Positions 10,951-19,743 of a DNA stretch of 64,000 bases are shown here, in pieces. Position 1 is the first letter of the stretch; every line of letters begins with the position of its first letter. Origin of the DNA: AC-38 sp033856025 (lineage in GTDB: Bacteria > Actinomycetota > Thermoleophilia > Solirubrobacterales > Solirubrobacteraceae). The translations under genes and the position numbers were made by a program. The notes below the pieces were generated by a model that did no database searches, was not told the DNA's origin, and was given only the letters and a program-made list of their open reading frames with translations. The stretch lies in NCBI GenBank assembly GCA_033856025.1, contig JAWVFQ010000007.1:42334-106333 (forward strand), written 5' to 3'.

Positions 10951-10969
10951 GTGCACGACTGTCGTGCAC
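10951..10969. promoter_or_regulatory. Perfect 19-bp palindrome between convergent genes
   Basis: GTGCACGACTGTCGTGCAC has nine-base arms around a single central T. It lies between the SDR stop (10938) and the convergent membrane-protein stop (10987). As RNA it could fold as an 8-bp stem with a three-base loop and end either transcript, but there is no T-run. As DNA its symmetry and size match a TetR-type operator. The location favours a terminator; the exact odd-spaced symmetry favours protein binding. Confidence 0.5.
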
Positions 10970-10986
10970 TATGGCGACGGGGATGC

Positions 10987-11355
10987 TCAGCGCAGGGCGA
11001 TGGCGGCGGCCACGAGCTGCACGGCCGAGCCCGCCGCGAGGGCGATCACGCCGGCGGCCGTGCCCGGCAGGCGGTCGCGCGCGCCCGACACCGCGGCGGC
11101 GTCGACGGCGTCGACCAGCGCGACGGTGGCCAGCGTGCGCGGGCCGACCCCGGGCCGCGCGGCGGTGTGGGCGGTGAGGAAGCCCAGGACGACGTCGCGC
11201 GCGCCGACCATCCGCGTCAGGGCCTGGACCCCCGGCCGCGCCGCGTCCTCGCCCATCCACGGCCGGGTGGCCGCCTCGGGCGCCACGACCATCCCCAGGC
11301 CCAGCGCGATCCGGCCGTAGCCGTTCGTCCGCGCCTGGGCCAGGGCCGAGAGCAC
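10987..11355 (-). CDS. Small four-helix-like membrane protein, unknown function
   Basis: A 122-residue hydrophobic protein with several Ala/Val/Gly-rich segments likely to cross the membrane (YGRIALGLGMVVAPEA, ARDVVLGFLTAHTA, LATVALVDAVDAAAV, AAGVIALAAGSAVQLVAAAIAL). The layout resembles DUF4267-type small membrane proteins, but I cannot confirm the family. The GTG start at 11355 is one base after the rpmA stop (11357), so it is likely read with rplU-rpmA. It takes the place usually held by obgE in this operon. Confidence 0.72.
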   Translation of the reverse strand: MLSALAQARTNGYGRIALGLGMVVAPEAATRPWMGEDAARPGVQALTRMVGARDVVLGFLTAHTAARPGVGPRTLATVALVDAVDAAAVSGARDRLPGTAAGVIALAAGSAVQLVAAAIALR

Positions 11356-11356
11356 G

Positions 11357-11623
11357 CTATTCGGCGGCGGCTTCGGCCGCGTCGACGAAGATCGTCCGGC
11401 CGCGGCGGCCGGTGTGGAAGCGCACGGTCCCGGGGCGGACGGCGAAGATCGTGTCGTCCTTGCCGATGCCCGTGCCGTCGCCCGGCTTAAACCGGGTGCC
11501 GCGCTGGCGCACGATGATCTCGCCGCCGGTCACGGCCTGGCCCGCGAACACCTTCACACCCAGGAACTGGGGGTTGGAGTCGCGGCCGTTTCGCGAGGAG
11601 CCGAGCCCCTTCTTATGAGCCAT
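11357..11623 (-). CDS. rpmA: 50S ribosomal protein L27
   Basis: An 88-residue L27. The N-terminal MAHKKGLGSSRNGRDSNPQ reaches toward the peptidyl-transferase centre, and the core GGEIIVRQRGTRFKPG is invariant in the family. There is no N-terminal extension needing cleavage, unlike Firmicutes L27. The start overlaps the end of rplU by 11 bases, so expression of L21 and L27 is coupled. Confidence 0.98.
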   Translation of the reverse strand: MAHKKGLGSSRNGRDSNPQFLGVKVFAGQAVTGGEIIVRQRGTRFKPGDGTGIGKDDTIFAVRPGTVRFHTGRRGRTIFVDAAEAAAE

Positions 11624-12026
11624 CCGAAGCCTCCTTGTCGCCCCCGGCCGGAGCGCCGGCGGCGGCCTTCTCGGCGGCCGGCTTGGCCGCCGCCTTCTTC
11701 GCCGCCGGCTTGCGGGCGGCGAGCTTGACGCTGGTGATCTCCAGGCGCGTGAGCTCCTGACGGTGCCCCGTGCGGCGCTTGTAGCCGCGCTTGGGCTTGA
11801 ACTTCAGCACGTGGATCTTGGGCCCGCGCTCGTGACCCACGACCGTGGCCTCGACCTTGACCTTGGCCAGGTCGTCGCCGTCCACCACGTCGTCGTCGGA
11901 GCGGAACATCAGCGGGTCCAGGGCCACCTTGGCGCCCTCGTCCGCGCGCAGCCGCTCGACGAGGAGGGTCTGGCCCTCCTCGACGCGGTACTGCTTTCCG
12001 CCTGTCTTGACGATCGCGTAGGTCAT
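11613..12026 (-). CDS. rplU: 50S ribosomal protein L21 with Ala/Lys-rich tail
   Basis: A 137-residue L21. The conserved core is residues 1-103 (MTYAIVKTGGKQYRV, VVGHERGPKIHVLKFKPKRGYKRRTGHRQ). A 30-residue Ala/Lys-rich extension (RKPAAKKAAAKPAAEKAA) follows, which is longer than E. coli L21 but common in high-GC actinobacteria. The ATG at 12026 overlaps the rng stop by four bases (ATGA), linking ribosomal protein expression to the RNase. Confidence 0.97.
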   Translation of the reverse strand: MTYAIVKTGGKQYRVEEGQTLLVERLRADEGAKVALDPLMFRSDDDVVDGDDLAKVKVEATVVGHERGPKIHVLKFKPKRGYKRRTGHRQELTRLEITSVKLAARKPAAKKAAAKPAAEKAAAGAPAGGDKEASDGS

Positions 12027-13903
12027 GTCTGCGTCTCGGCCTTGGCGCGAGAACGGCGCCGTCCGCCCCTGCGGCCCCGGCGCCGAGACGTTGATTCTAG
12101 GTCATCGGAACCGGATTCCCCGTCCTCCTCCTCGTCGCCGCCGCCGGAGTCGACCAGGCTGGCGGTGGCGCCCGTCCGCCCCACCTCGTCGATGCGCACG
12201 AGCCGGCGCTTGCCGACGGACCGCCCGCCGCGCAGCACCGAGATGATGTAGCCGTCGATCTTGGCCACGCCGGCGTCCTCGTCGTACATGTGCGGCTCGA
12301 CGATGTCCACGTGGACCTCGTCGCCCACCCGGAAGGGCACCGCGCGCTCCTGGACCTCGTCCGAGGTGCCCTCGAACGTGATGGCCAGGTGGTCGAGCGG
12401 CAGGCCGGCCGAGCCCTCGAAGAACAGCCGCTTGCCGGTGTCGGCCTCCAGCGCCTTGAGCAGCCAGGCGTTGTCGCCGGTGAACTCGGCCGTCACCCGG
12501 GGGTTCATCTGGACCAGCAGCGCCTCGCCCTTGTGCTTGCGCGCCTCGTCGCGCAGGTGGCGCGAGAAGCGCAGCGCGATCGTCTCCTCCGAGGGGATCA
12601 CGCCGTCGCCGTGGCAGGTCGGGCAGGGGCGGGTCATGATCTCCCGCACTCCCTCGGTGACGTTCTGGCGCGTCATCTCGACCAGGCCCAGCGGCGAGAT
12701 CTCCACCACGAACGTCTTGGTGCGGTCCTCGTCCAGCGCCTTGCGCAGGGTCTTCAGGACGGCGTCGCGGTTGCGCGCCCGCGCCATGTCGATGAAGTCG
12801 ATGACGATGATCCCGCCGATGTCGCGCAGCCGCAGCTGCTTGACCACGGCGTCGGCCGCCTCGAGGTTGGTCTTGGTGATCGTGTCCTCCAGGCGCGCGC
12901 TCTTGCCACGCCCGGTGAACGAGCCGGAGTTGACGTCGATGACGGTCAGCGCCTCGGCGTAGTCGATCATCAGGTAGCCGCCGCTGGGCAGGTCCACCCG
13001 GCGCGACAGGGTCCCCTGGAGGATCTCCTCCACGCCGTAGCGCTCGAACAGCGGCTCGGGCGCGTCGTGGTGCTCCACCCGCTCGACCAGCTCCGGAGCG
13101 GTGCGCTCCAGGAACGAGATCAGCCGGTGGTGCGCATGCTCGTCGTCCACCACCGCGCCCTCGAACTCGGCCGAGAAGATGTCGCGCACCACGCGCACCG
13201 GGAGGTCGGCCTCCTGGAAGACCATGGCCGGCGCGGTGGCCGCCTCGACGCGCTTGCCCAGCACCTCGTGGAGCTTGTGCAGGTACTGGAGCTCACGCTC
13301 GAAGTCCTTGCGCTTGGCGCCCTGGGCCGCGGTGCGGATGATCGCGCCGCCGTCGCGCAGGTCCAGCTTGGCCGCCTCCTTGCGCAGGCGGTTGCGCTCG
13401 GCGTCCTCCAGCCGGCGCGAGACGCCGACGCCCTCGCCCGTCGGGGCGTAGACCATGTAGCGCCCGGCGATGGTGAGCTCCATCGAGAGCCGCGCGCCCT
13501 TGGTCTTGAGCGGGTCCTTGACCACCTGCACCACGACCTCCTGGCCGGGCTTGAGCAGGTCGACGATGGAGCGCCCACCGCCGCGACCGCCCCGGCCGCG
13601 GCGCGGAGTCTCCACGCCCGGCAGGACGATCTCGTCGACGTGCAGGAAGCCGTTCTTGTCCAGGCCGATGTCGACGAACGCGGCCTCCAGGCCCGCGAGG
13701 ACGTTGTCCACGCGACCCTTGTAGATGTTCCCGACTATGGACCGGGCGCCGCGGCGCTCGAGGTACAGCTCGGCGACCTCGTATCCGGTCGCCGGGTTCT
13801 TGCGGCGGCGCATGGCCGCCTTGGACGCCGGGTTACCCGGCGCTTCCAGCAGCGCGACTCGGGTCTCTCCCCGGTCGACGCTGACAAGCACTTGCTTTCT
13901 CAC
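12023..13903 (-). CDS. rng: Ribonuclease E/G family protein
   Basis: A 626-residue endoribonuclease for rRNA/mRNA processing. An S1-like domain (about residues 45-130, ARSIVGNIYKGRVDNVLAGLEAAFVDIG) is followed by the catalytic region with GGYLMIDYAEALTVIDVNSG and IVIDFIDMA. The zinc-link motif is CPTCHGDG near residue 430. The tail is acidic and then Arg-rich (TSRRRGRRGGRRRSRAK), so it probably binds RNA; there is no long RNase E degradosome scaffold. The GTG at 13903 starts RKQVLVSVD. It sits between rodA and rplU in one operon, a common pairing of rng with cell-shape genes. Confidence 0.95.
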   Translation of the reverse strand: MRKQVLVSVDRGETRVALLEAPGNPASKAAMRRRKNPATGYEVAELYLERRGARSIVGNIYKGRVDNVLAGLEAAFVDIGLDKNGFLHVDEIVLPGVETPRRGRGGRGGGRSIVDLLKPGQEVVVQVVKDPLKTKGARLSMELTIAGRYMVYAPTGEGVGVSRRLEDAERNRLRKEAAKLDLRDGGAIIRTAAQGAKRKDFERELQYLHKLHEVLGKRVEAATAPAMVFQEADLPVRVVRDIFSAEFEGAVVDDEHAHHRLISFLERTAPELVERVEHHDAPEPLFERYGVEEILQGTLSRRVDLPSGGYLMIDYAEALTVIDVNSGSFTGRGKSARLEDTITKTNLEAADAVVKQLRLRDIGGIIVIDFIDMARARNRDAVLKTLRKALDEDRTKTFVVEISPLGLVEMTRQNVTEGVREIMTRPCPTCHGDGVIPSEETIALRFSRHLRDEARKHKGEALLVQMNPRVTAEFTGDNAWLLKALEADTGKRLFFEGSAGLPLDHLAITFEGTSDEVQERAVPFRVGDEVHVDIVEPHMYDEDAGVAKIDGYIISVLRGGRSVGKRRLVRIDEVGRTGATASLVDSGGGDEEEDGESGSDDLESTSRRRGRRGGRRRSRAKAETQT

Positions 13904-13918
13904 TTGAGAGTCCTTTGG

Positions 13919-15118
13919 TCACAGGCTGGGCACCCTGCCCTTGGCGTGGGAGGCGATCCGGGATTGCACGTGGATCGACTGCAGGATGCCTACGGCCATC
14001 AATGTCATCAGGACCGACGATCCGCCGTAGCTCATGAGCGGTAACGGTACGCCGGTGATCGGCATGATCCCTACGGTCATGCCGACGTTGACGAAGACCT
14101 GGAACATGAGCATCGCCACGATGCCCCCGGCGATCAGCGCGCCGTACAGGTTCTTCGCCATGGTCAATATCCGGAGGCCGCGCCAGATCAGCAGCGCGAA
14201 GAGCGACAGCACGATCGACGCCCCCAGGAATCCGTACTCCTCGCCCACTACGGCGAACACGAAGTCGGTGTGGTGCTCGGGAAGGAAGTTCAGCCGGGTC
14301 TGCGTCGCATGGTCGCCGCGGCCCGTCTTCTGACCCGCGCCGATCGCGATCCGCGACTGGTTCTGCTGGTAGCCCGCGTTGGCGGGATCCGCCGACGGGT
14401 TCAGGAACGCCGTGAGGCGCGCCTTCTGGTACGGCTTCAGCACGTCCACCCCGATGGCCGGTGCGGCCACCAGCGTGAACGCGATCCCCACGGCGCCGAT
14501 CGCCGCGAGCGCGGCGAAGTGACGTCCCGGGGTGCCGGCCACGAACAGCACGGCCAGCACGACCACGACGTAGACGAGGCTGGTGCCCAGATCCGGCTGG
14601 AGCAGCACCAGCATCGCCGGGAACAGCGCCACGAGCATGGCCCGGGCGGTGGTGTCACGGTCGCGTAGCCGCCGGACCCGATCGACGACGAACGCCGACA
14701 GGCAGAGGATCAGCAGCAGCTTGCCGATCTCCGACGGCTGGAAGGAGATGAAGGCCAGGTCGAACGACCGGCGCGAGCCGCGCGCGGTCGAGCCGACGGC
14801 GATGACCAGGACGATCAGCCCGATCATCACGCCGTACAGGCCGTACTTGAGCTCGCGCAGGCGCGTGTAGTCCACGCGCGTCAGCCCGATCATCAGGCCC
14901 AGGCCGATGGCGGCGTATACGCCCTGGCGGATCACGTAGTAGTAGGGCGAGCCGGCCACGTCGTCCTTCGTGGCGCTGGCCAGCACGGCGATCGAGCAGG
15001 CGAGCAGGCCCAGCGTGGCCAGCAGCAGCAGCGGGTCGATCCCCAGCGACGGGCGCGAGGGGCCGGTGGCCTCCTCGACGCGGCGGTGGATCGGGGTGCG
15101 GGCGGCGGAGGCTTCCAT
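13919..15118 (-). CDS. rodA: Peptidoglycan polymerase RodA (SEDS family)
   Basis: A 399-residue polytopic membrane protein of the SEDS family, the glycan-strand polymerase of the elongasome. Family segments include ISFQPSEIGKLLLIL, LLQPDLGTSLVYVVV, RLNFLPEHHTDFVFAVVGEEYGF and the C-terminal MPITGVPLPLMSYGGSSVLM. About ten hydrophobic helices follow a 25-residue cytoplasmic start. The ATG at 15118 overlaps the mrdA stop by one base (TGATG). RodA works as a pair with PBP2, encoded immediately upstream. Confidence 0.96.
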   Translation of the reverse strand: MEASAARTPIHRRVEEATGPSRPSLGIDPLLLLATLGLLACSIAVLASATKDDVAGSPYYYVIRQGVYAAIGLGLMIGLTRVDYTRLRELKYGLYGVMIGLIVLVIAVGSTARGSRRSFDLAFISFQPSEIGKLLLILCLSAFVVDRVRRLRDRDTTARAMLVALFPAMLVLLQPDLGTSLVYVVVVLAVLFVAGTPGRHFAALAAIGAVGIAFTLVAAPAIGVDVLKPYQKARLTAFLNPSADPANAGYQQNQSRIAIGAGQKTGRGDHATQTRLNFLPEHHTDFVFAVVGEEYGFLGASIVLSLFALLIWRGLRILTMAKNLYGALIAGGIVAMLMFQVFVNVGMTVGIMPITGVPLPLMSYGGSSVLMTLMAVGILQSIHVQSRIASHAKGRVPSL

Positions 15119-17013
15119 CAGAAGGTGGCCGAGGCCCCCCGGACGAGCTTCTTCTGGACGCCGAACCACTGGGACAGGATCAGACGAGCGGCCGGGGCGG
15201 CCGACTCGGCGCCGAAGCCGCCCTGCTCCACGGTCACCGCCACCACGATCGGGCGACGCTGGTCGGGCGCGTAGGCGACGTACCAGGACTGGTCGCTCTG
15301 CCCCGCGCGCTCGGCCGTTCCGGTCTTGCCCAGGACGGTGCGCCCGAAGCCGGCGAACACGTCGGCCGAGGTGCCGCCCGGCGCGCTCGCCGCCTGCTGG
15401 AGGCCGTCCATGATGGCCTGGCGGTAGTTGGGATCGATGGCGACGTGGCGGGCCGGCGGCGGCTCGACCTTCTGGAGCAGGCGGCCCGCGCCGTCCTCGA
15501 TGCGCAGGCCCAGGTGCGGCGTGGGCACCTTGCCGCCGTTGATGACGGTGGAGTAGGCGACGGCCAGCTGGAGCGGCGTGGCCTGGAGGTCGCCCTGCCC
15601 GACGGCGAGGTTGACGTTGTCGCCCACCGACCAGGGGCGGTCGGTCAGCTTCTGGCGGTACAGCTTGTCGCGCCAGGCCGGGCTGGGGATCAGGCCCGAG
15701 CGCTCCTCCGGCAGGTCGATGCCGGTCGTGCGCCCCAGGCCCAGGCGGTGCGCCCACGTCTGCAGGATGTCCCCGCCGATCCCGTTCATCTGCTGGCCCA
15801 GCCGGTAGAAGAAGACGTCGGAGGACACGCGCAGGGCATCGCGCATGGCCACCGCGCCATGGGCGGTCTTGCCGGCGTTGTGGAAGACGATGTTGCCGAT
15901 CTGGATGGACCCGGGGTCGTTGACCACGGTGTCGGGCGTGATCGTCCCGCTCTGCATCGCGGCCAGCGCGGTCACCACCTTGAAGGTCGAGCCGGTGGGA
16001 TAGGCGCCCGCCGTGGCGCGGTTGACCAGCGGCGCGCCCGTGTCCTGCGAGTTGAGCTTCTTGAACACCGACGGCTTGAGCGGCTTGGCGAACAGGTTGG
16101 GATCGAAGGAGGGGAACGAGCCCATCCCGATGACCTCGCCGTTGCGCGGGTCGATGGCCACGAACGCCCCGCCCCGGTTGCGCTCGCCATCGGTGATGGG
16201 GATCCCGCCGGCCTCGGACATCGCCTCCTGCCCGGCGCGCTGCAGGTCGAGGTCGAGCGAGAGCTTGAGCTGCTTGCCCTGGACCGGCTCGCGCGTGGGG
16301 AAGACGCCGGTGTTGCGCCCGAACGCGTCGACCTGGACCCGCGTCGCCCCCGGCTTGCCGCGCAGGTAGCGGTCGTAGGTGTACTCCAGCCCGCCCTTGC
16401 CCACGATCGTGCCCTGGTTGACGCCGCGGAAGCGCGAGGCCTTGAGCTCGTCGGGGCTGATCTCGCCCACCGTGCCGAAGATCTGCGCCGCCAGCTCCTT
16501 GTGGGGGTAGGAGCGCAGGAACACGGTGTTCACGGCGACGCCCGGGAAGGTGTCCTTGCGCTCGAGCACGTAGTTGCGCACGGCGGGGCTGACGTCCTGC
16601 TTGAGCGTGACGTTCGCGTAGGGCAGCAGCTTCTGCTGCCGCGCTATCTCCCTCTCCATCCGACGCGGCGTCAGCCCGACGACCGGCTGGAGGCGGTGCA
16701 GCAGCCGGGTGCGTGCCGGCCCGCGGGGCGGCACGTGGTTGGCCTCCAGCTGCACCGCGATCGAGATCCGGTTGTCCACCAGGACGTGCCCGTTGCGGTC
16801 GAGGATGTCCCCGCGCGGGGCCGGGTCGACGATGTCGCGGACCTGGTTGTTGGAGGCCTGCGCCAGGTACTTGTCGCCGGAGAGCACCTGGAGGTACCAC
16901 AGGCGGAAGAACACGATGGCGAACAGGGCCAGCGCCACGCCGGCCAGGATCGCCACGCGCAGGGCGAGCTGGGGCGTGATCGGCGGGCGGCGGTCCTCCT
17001 GGAGCTGCAGCAA
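15118..17013 (-). CDS. mrdA: Penicillin-binding protein 2 (class B transpeptidase)
   Basis: A 631-residue peptidoglycan transpeptidase partnering RodA. There is one N-terminal membrane anchor (about residues 17-41), then the PBP dimerisation domain (DRNGHVLVDNR...) and the transpeptidase domain. The catalytic Ser342 lies in STFK, the second motif is SSD (usual for PBP2) and the third is KTGT at 563-566. The TTG at 17013 is the only start after an in-frame stop 12 bases upstream, with GAGG placed as a ribosome site. It is nine bases after mreD. Confidence 0.96.
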   Translation of the reverse strand: MLQLQEDRRPPITPQLALRVAILAGVALALFAIVFFRLWYLQVLSGDKYLAQASNNQVRDIVDPAPRGDILDRNGHVLVDNRISIAVQLEANHVPPRGPARTRLLHRLQPVVGLTPRRMEREIARQQKLLPYANVTLKQDVSPAVRNYVLERKDTFPGVAVNTVFLRSYPHKELAAQIFGTVGEISPDELKASRFRGVNQGTIVGKGGLEYTYDRYLRGKPGATRVQVDAFGRNTGVFPTREPVQGKQLKLSLDLDLQRAGQEAMSEAGGIPITDGERNRGGAFVAIDPRNGEVIGMGSFPSFDPNLFAKPLKPSVFKKLNSQDTGAPLVNRATAGAYPTGSTFKVVTALAAMQSGTITPDTVVNDPGSIQIGNIVFHNAGKTAHGAVAMRDALRVSSDVFFYRLGQQMNGIGGDILQTWAHRLGLGRTTGIDLPEERSGLIPSPAWRDKLYRQKLTDRPWSVGDNVNLAVGQGDLQATPLQLAVAYSTVINGGKVPTPHLGLRIEDGAGRLLQKVEPPPARHVAIDPNYRQAIMDGLQQAASAPGGTSADVFAGFGRTVLGKTGTAERAGQSDQSWYVAYAPDQRRPIVVAVTVEQGGFGAESAAPAARLILSQWFGVQKKLVRGASATF

Positions 17014-17022
17014 GGGTGGCCT

Positions 17023-17589
17023 CTACGCCCGCGAGATCGGGGACAGGCCGCCGGTGACGTAGGCGCGCCGGCGGCGGCGGCGCGGGTCCTCGGGCAGCGC
17101 GCGTACCAGGGCGCGGCGCACCAGCGCGTACACGGGCATGGCCAGGACGGCGTTGACGACGATCGTCACGAGTATGTCGCGCAGCAGCAGCAGGCTGACC
17201 GGCGCGTCCACGCCGAGCAGGAACTGGACGAGCGAGAAGCCGACCGTCGCGACGGCGGTCGCGGCGGCTCCCACGGCCAGCGGCGTGAGCCCGTGGGCCG
17301 GGTCGCGCAGCTCGCGCAGCCGTCCGGACCAGTAGCCCACGCACAGCAGCACGAGGCTGGAGACGCCCAGCGTCTGCAGCAGCGCCGTGTCGACGAACAG
17401 CCCGACGGTGAACCCCATGATCGCCCCGGGCACCGACCCGCACAGCAGCCCGACCGACGCCACGACGAGCGGCGACAGGTCGGCGGAGACGCCGAGGAAG
17501 GAGATCTGCGACACGGCGGAGATCTGCACGAGCACCGTGACCACCGCGACCAGCGCCAGGCGGATCCACAGGGAGGCGGGGCCGGTCAC
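17023..17589 (-). CDS. mreD: Rod shape-determining protein MreD
   Basis: A 188-residue integral membrane protein with about six hydrophobic segments (LALVAVVTVLVQI, PLVVASVGLLCGSVPGAIMGF, SSLVLLCVGYWSG, ILVTIVVNAVLAMPVYALV) and a basic C-terminus. MreD links MreC and the PBP2/RodA complex. The sequence itself is weakly conserved; the call rests on topology and the exact slot between mreC and mrdA. The GTG start overlaps the mreC stop by four bases. Confidence 0.92.
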   Translation of the reverse strand: MTGPASLWIRLALVAVVTVLVQISAVSQISFLGVSADLSPLVVASVGLLCGSVPGAIMGFTVGLFVDTALLQTLGVSSLVLLCVGYWSGRLRELRDPAHGLTPLAVGAAATAVATVGFSLVQFLLGVDAPVSLLLLRDILVTIVVNAVLAMPVYALVRRALVRALPEDPRRRRRRAYVTGGLSPISRA

Positions 17590-18500
17590 GGCGTCCCGCC
17601 CTGGGCGCGCAGCGAAGCCGAGCCCGACCGGGTCCCGCGGGTGAGGATCTGGACGAAGTCCAGGCGGCGCAGGTCGGCGAAGGGGCGGATGTGCACGCGC
17701 TGGTACTGCGAGAGCTCCTGATCGTCGGCCTTGGTCACCACGCCGATCGGCAGGTTGGCCGGGAACAGCGACTCCAGCCGGCTCGATTGGCTGCCCGCCG
17801 TGACGATGGTGTCGCCCGAGCGCAGGCTGGCGCGCCGCGGGACGAACTCCAGCAGCAGGTCGCGCGGTCGCCCGACCGCGGGCTGCACGACGCCCGTGAT
17901 CCCGTTGCCGGCGTCGGTGACCGCGGGGGTGAGCACGCGGGCCGACACGCCGCTCGTGCTGTCGGTGAGCAGCGTGACCTGGCTGGCGCCGGCGGTCACG
18001 GCGGTCACCTTGCCCACCAGGCCGTCGCCGGATACGACCGGCTGGTCCTTGCGTACGCCGGCCGAGCTGCCCTTGTCCACGGTGATCGTGGCGTACCAGA
18101 CGGTGGGCGAGCGGCCGATGACCCGCGCGGTGACGGGCTCGTAGCCGGCCACGGTGTCGGAGCGGTCGAGGTTGACCAGGCGGCGCAACTGGGCGTTCTC
18201 GCGCTCGGCCGCCTGCGCGCCGATCACGCGGCGGCGCAGGTCGTTGCGCTCCTTGCGCAGGTTGGCGCGGTCCTTGCGCGCGTGCCAGGTGTCGTCGACC
18301 CAGCCGAACAGGTCGCGCACCGGCTTCAGGGCGCGGCTGGCCCCCTCCTGGACCGGCGCGGTCACGTCGAGGACCCCGCGCTGGAGCGTGTGGAACGGCC
18401 CTCCGGCGGATTCGCCGAAGTACGCCGTCAGGAGTACGAATGAGGCGGCGACGAGCAGTGCGAGGACCGCTCTGCGCCTACGGACCGATTGCTTGTACAC
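17586..18500 (-). CDS. mreC: Cell shape protein MreC
   Basis: A 304-residue protein with one N-terminal membrane helix (about residues 11-27) and a coiled-coil stretch (RKDRANLRKERNDLRRRV... ENAQLRRLVNL). The beta-rich extracytoplasmic domain carries the MreC motifs VIGRSPTVWYATITVDKGSSAGVRKDQPVV and GLVGKVTAV. MreC activates PBP2 in the elongasome. The length is normal. It follows mreB by 33 bases. Confidence 0.95.
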   Translation of the reverse strand: MYKQSVRRRRAVLALLVAASFVLLTAYFGESAGGPFHTLQRGVLDVTAPVQEGASRALKPVRDLFGWVDDTWHARKDRANLRKERNDLRRRVIGAQAAERENAQLRRLVNLDRSDTVAGYEPVTARVIGRSPTVWYATITVDKGSSAGVRKDQPVVSGDGLVGKVTAVTAGASQVTLLTDSTSGVSARVLTPAVTDAGNGITGVVQPAVGRPRDLLLEFVPRRASLRSGDTIVTAGSQSSRLESLFPANLPIGVVTKADDQELSQYQRVHIRPFADLRRLDFVQILTRGTRSGSASLRAQGGTP

Positions 18501-18533
18501 GGGAAGGGCGAACCTTGGCAGTCGTGGCGGCGC

Positions 18534-19586
18534 TCACTGGTAGCGCCGCTTGCGATTGCGCGAGTGCTTGTTGGTGCGGTGTATGACCTCGAACTCCTCG
18601 AGCGACCGGCCGCTTCCGACGGCCACGCACGTCAGCGGGGACTCCGCCAGGTGCGCCGGCATCTGCGTCTCCTCGCGCAGGCGGTCGTCGAGGCCCTGCA
18701 GCAGGGAGCCGCCGCCGGCCAGCATGATCCCACGATCCATGATGTCGGAGGCCAGCTCCGGTGGGGTGCGGTCCAGCGTCTCCTTGACGGCGTCGACGAT
18801 CTGGGTCAGGGGCTCGTCGAGCGCCTGGCGGATCTCCTCGGAGGTCAGGACGATCGTCTTGGGCAGGCCGGTCACCATGTCGCGCCCGCGGATCTCGGCC
18901 TGGACCTCCTCCTCCATCGGGAACGCCGAGCCGATCTCCAGCTTGACCTCCTCGGCGGTCTGCTGCCCGATGAGCAGCTTGTACTCGCGCTTGCAGTAGT
19001 TGATGATCGCCTCGTCGAGCTCGTCTCCCCCGATGCGGATGGACTGGGAGACGACGATCCCGCCGAGGCTGATGACGGCCACCTCGGACGTCCCGCCGCC
19101 GATGTCCACGACCATGCTGCCGGTCGGCTCGCCGACGGGGAGGCCGGACCCGATCGCGGCGGCCATCGGCTCCTCGATCAGGTAGGCGGTGCGAGCGCCC
19201 GCGCTCAGGCAGGCCTCCTCCACCGCGCGCTTCTCCACGCCGGTGACGCCGGAGGGCACGCAGACCACGACGCGGGGGTGCGCCCAGCGGTTCTGGTGGA
19301 CCTTCTGGATGAAGTGGCGCAGCATCTCCTCGGTCACGTCGAAATCGGCGATGACGCCGTCCTTGAGGGGGCGGATGGCGCTGATCGTGCCGGGGGTGCG
19401 CCCGAGCATCCGCTTGGCCTCTATCCCCACGGCGTGGACCTCACCGGTGCGCGAGTCGATGGCGACCACGGACGGCTCGGAGAGGACGATCCCGCGCCCG
19501 CGCACGTAGACGAGCGTGTTGGCGGTCCCGAGATCGACCGCCATGTCGCGGCCCCCGAAGCCGGTGAGGTACGAGAAGAAGCCCAT
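18534..19586 (-). CDS. mreB: Rod shape-determining actin homologue MreB (operon copy)
   Basis: A 350-residue bacterial actin that organises lateral wall synthesis. Phosphate 1 motif is DLGTANTLVYVRGRG, phosphate 2 is MVVDIGGGTSEVAVISLGG, and the adenosine region is GIMLAGGGSLLQGLDDRL. The ATG at 19586 gives MGFFSYLTGFGGRDMAVDLG, where the hydrophobic start may help membrane contact. It is the first gene of mreBCD-mrdA-rodA-rng-rplU-rpmA. A second full-length mreB is present at 35750. Confidence 0.97.
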   Translation of the reverse strand: MGFFSYLTGFGGRDMAVDLGTANTLVYVRGRGIVLSEPSVVAIDSRTGEVHAVGIEAKRMLGRTPGTISAIRPLKDGVIADFDVTEEMLRHFIQKVHQNRWAHPRVVVCVPSGVTGVEKRAVEEACLSAGARTAYLIEEPMAAAIGSGLPVGEPTGSMVVDIGGGTSEVAVISLGGIVVSQSIRIGGDELDEAIINYCKREYKLLIGQQTAEEVKLEIGSAFPMEEEVQAEIRGRDMVTGLPKTIVLTSEEIRQALDEPLTQIVDAVKETLDRTPPELASDIMDRGIMLAGGGSLLQGLDDRLREETQMPAHLAESPLTCVAVGSGRSLEEFEVIHRTNKHSRNRKRRYQ

Positions 19587-19743
19587 GTGAGGGTGGGACT
19601 GTGGTTGGGACTGGTCCGGCGAGCATTGCGGCCCCCGCGCGACTCGTCCGAGCCGCTATCCAGCCGTGGCGAAGCCGCGCGGGGCGGAGTGTAGCGAAGC
19701 GGGGTCCGCCGATTGACGGATGCAAGCGCGATTTCCCCGCAAT

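Noticed and set aside
15118..17013. SSD instead of SxN in PBP2 as a defect
   Set aside because: SxD is the normal second motif in PBP2/MrdA-type transpeptidases.
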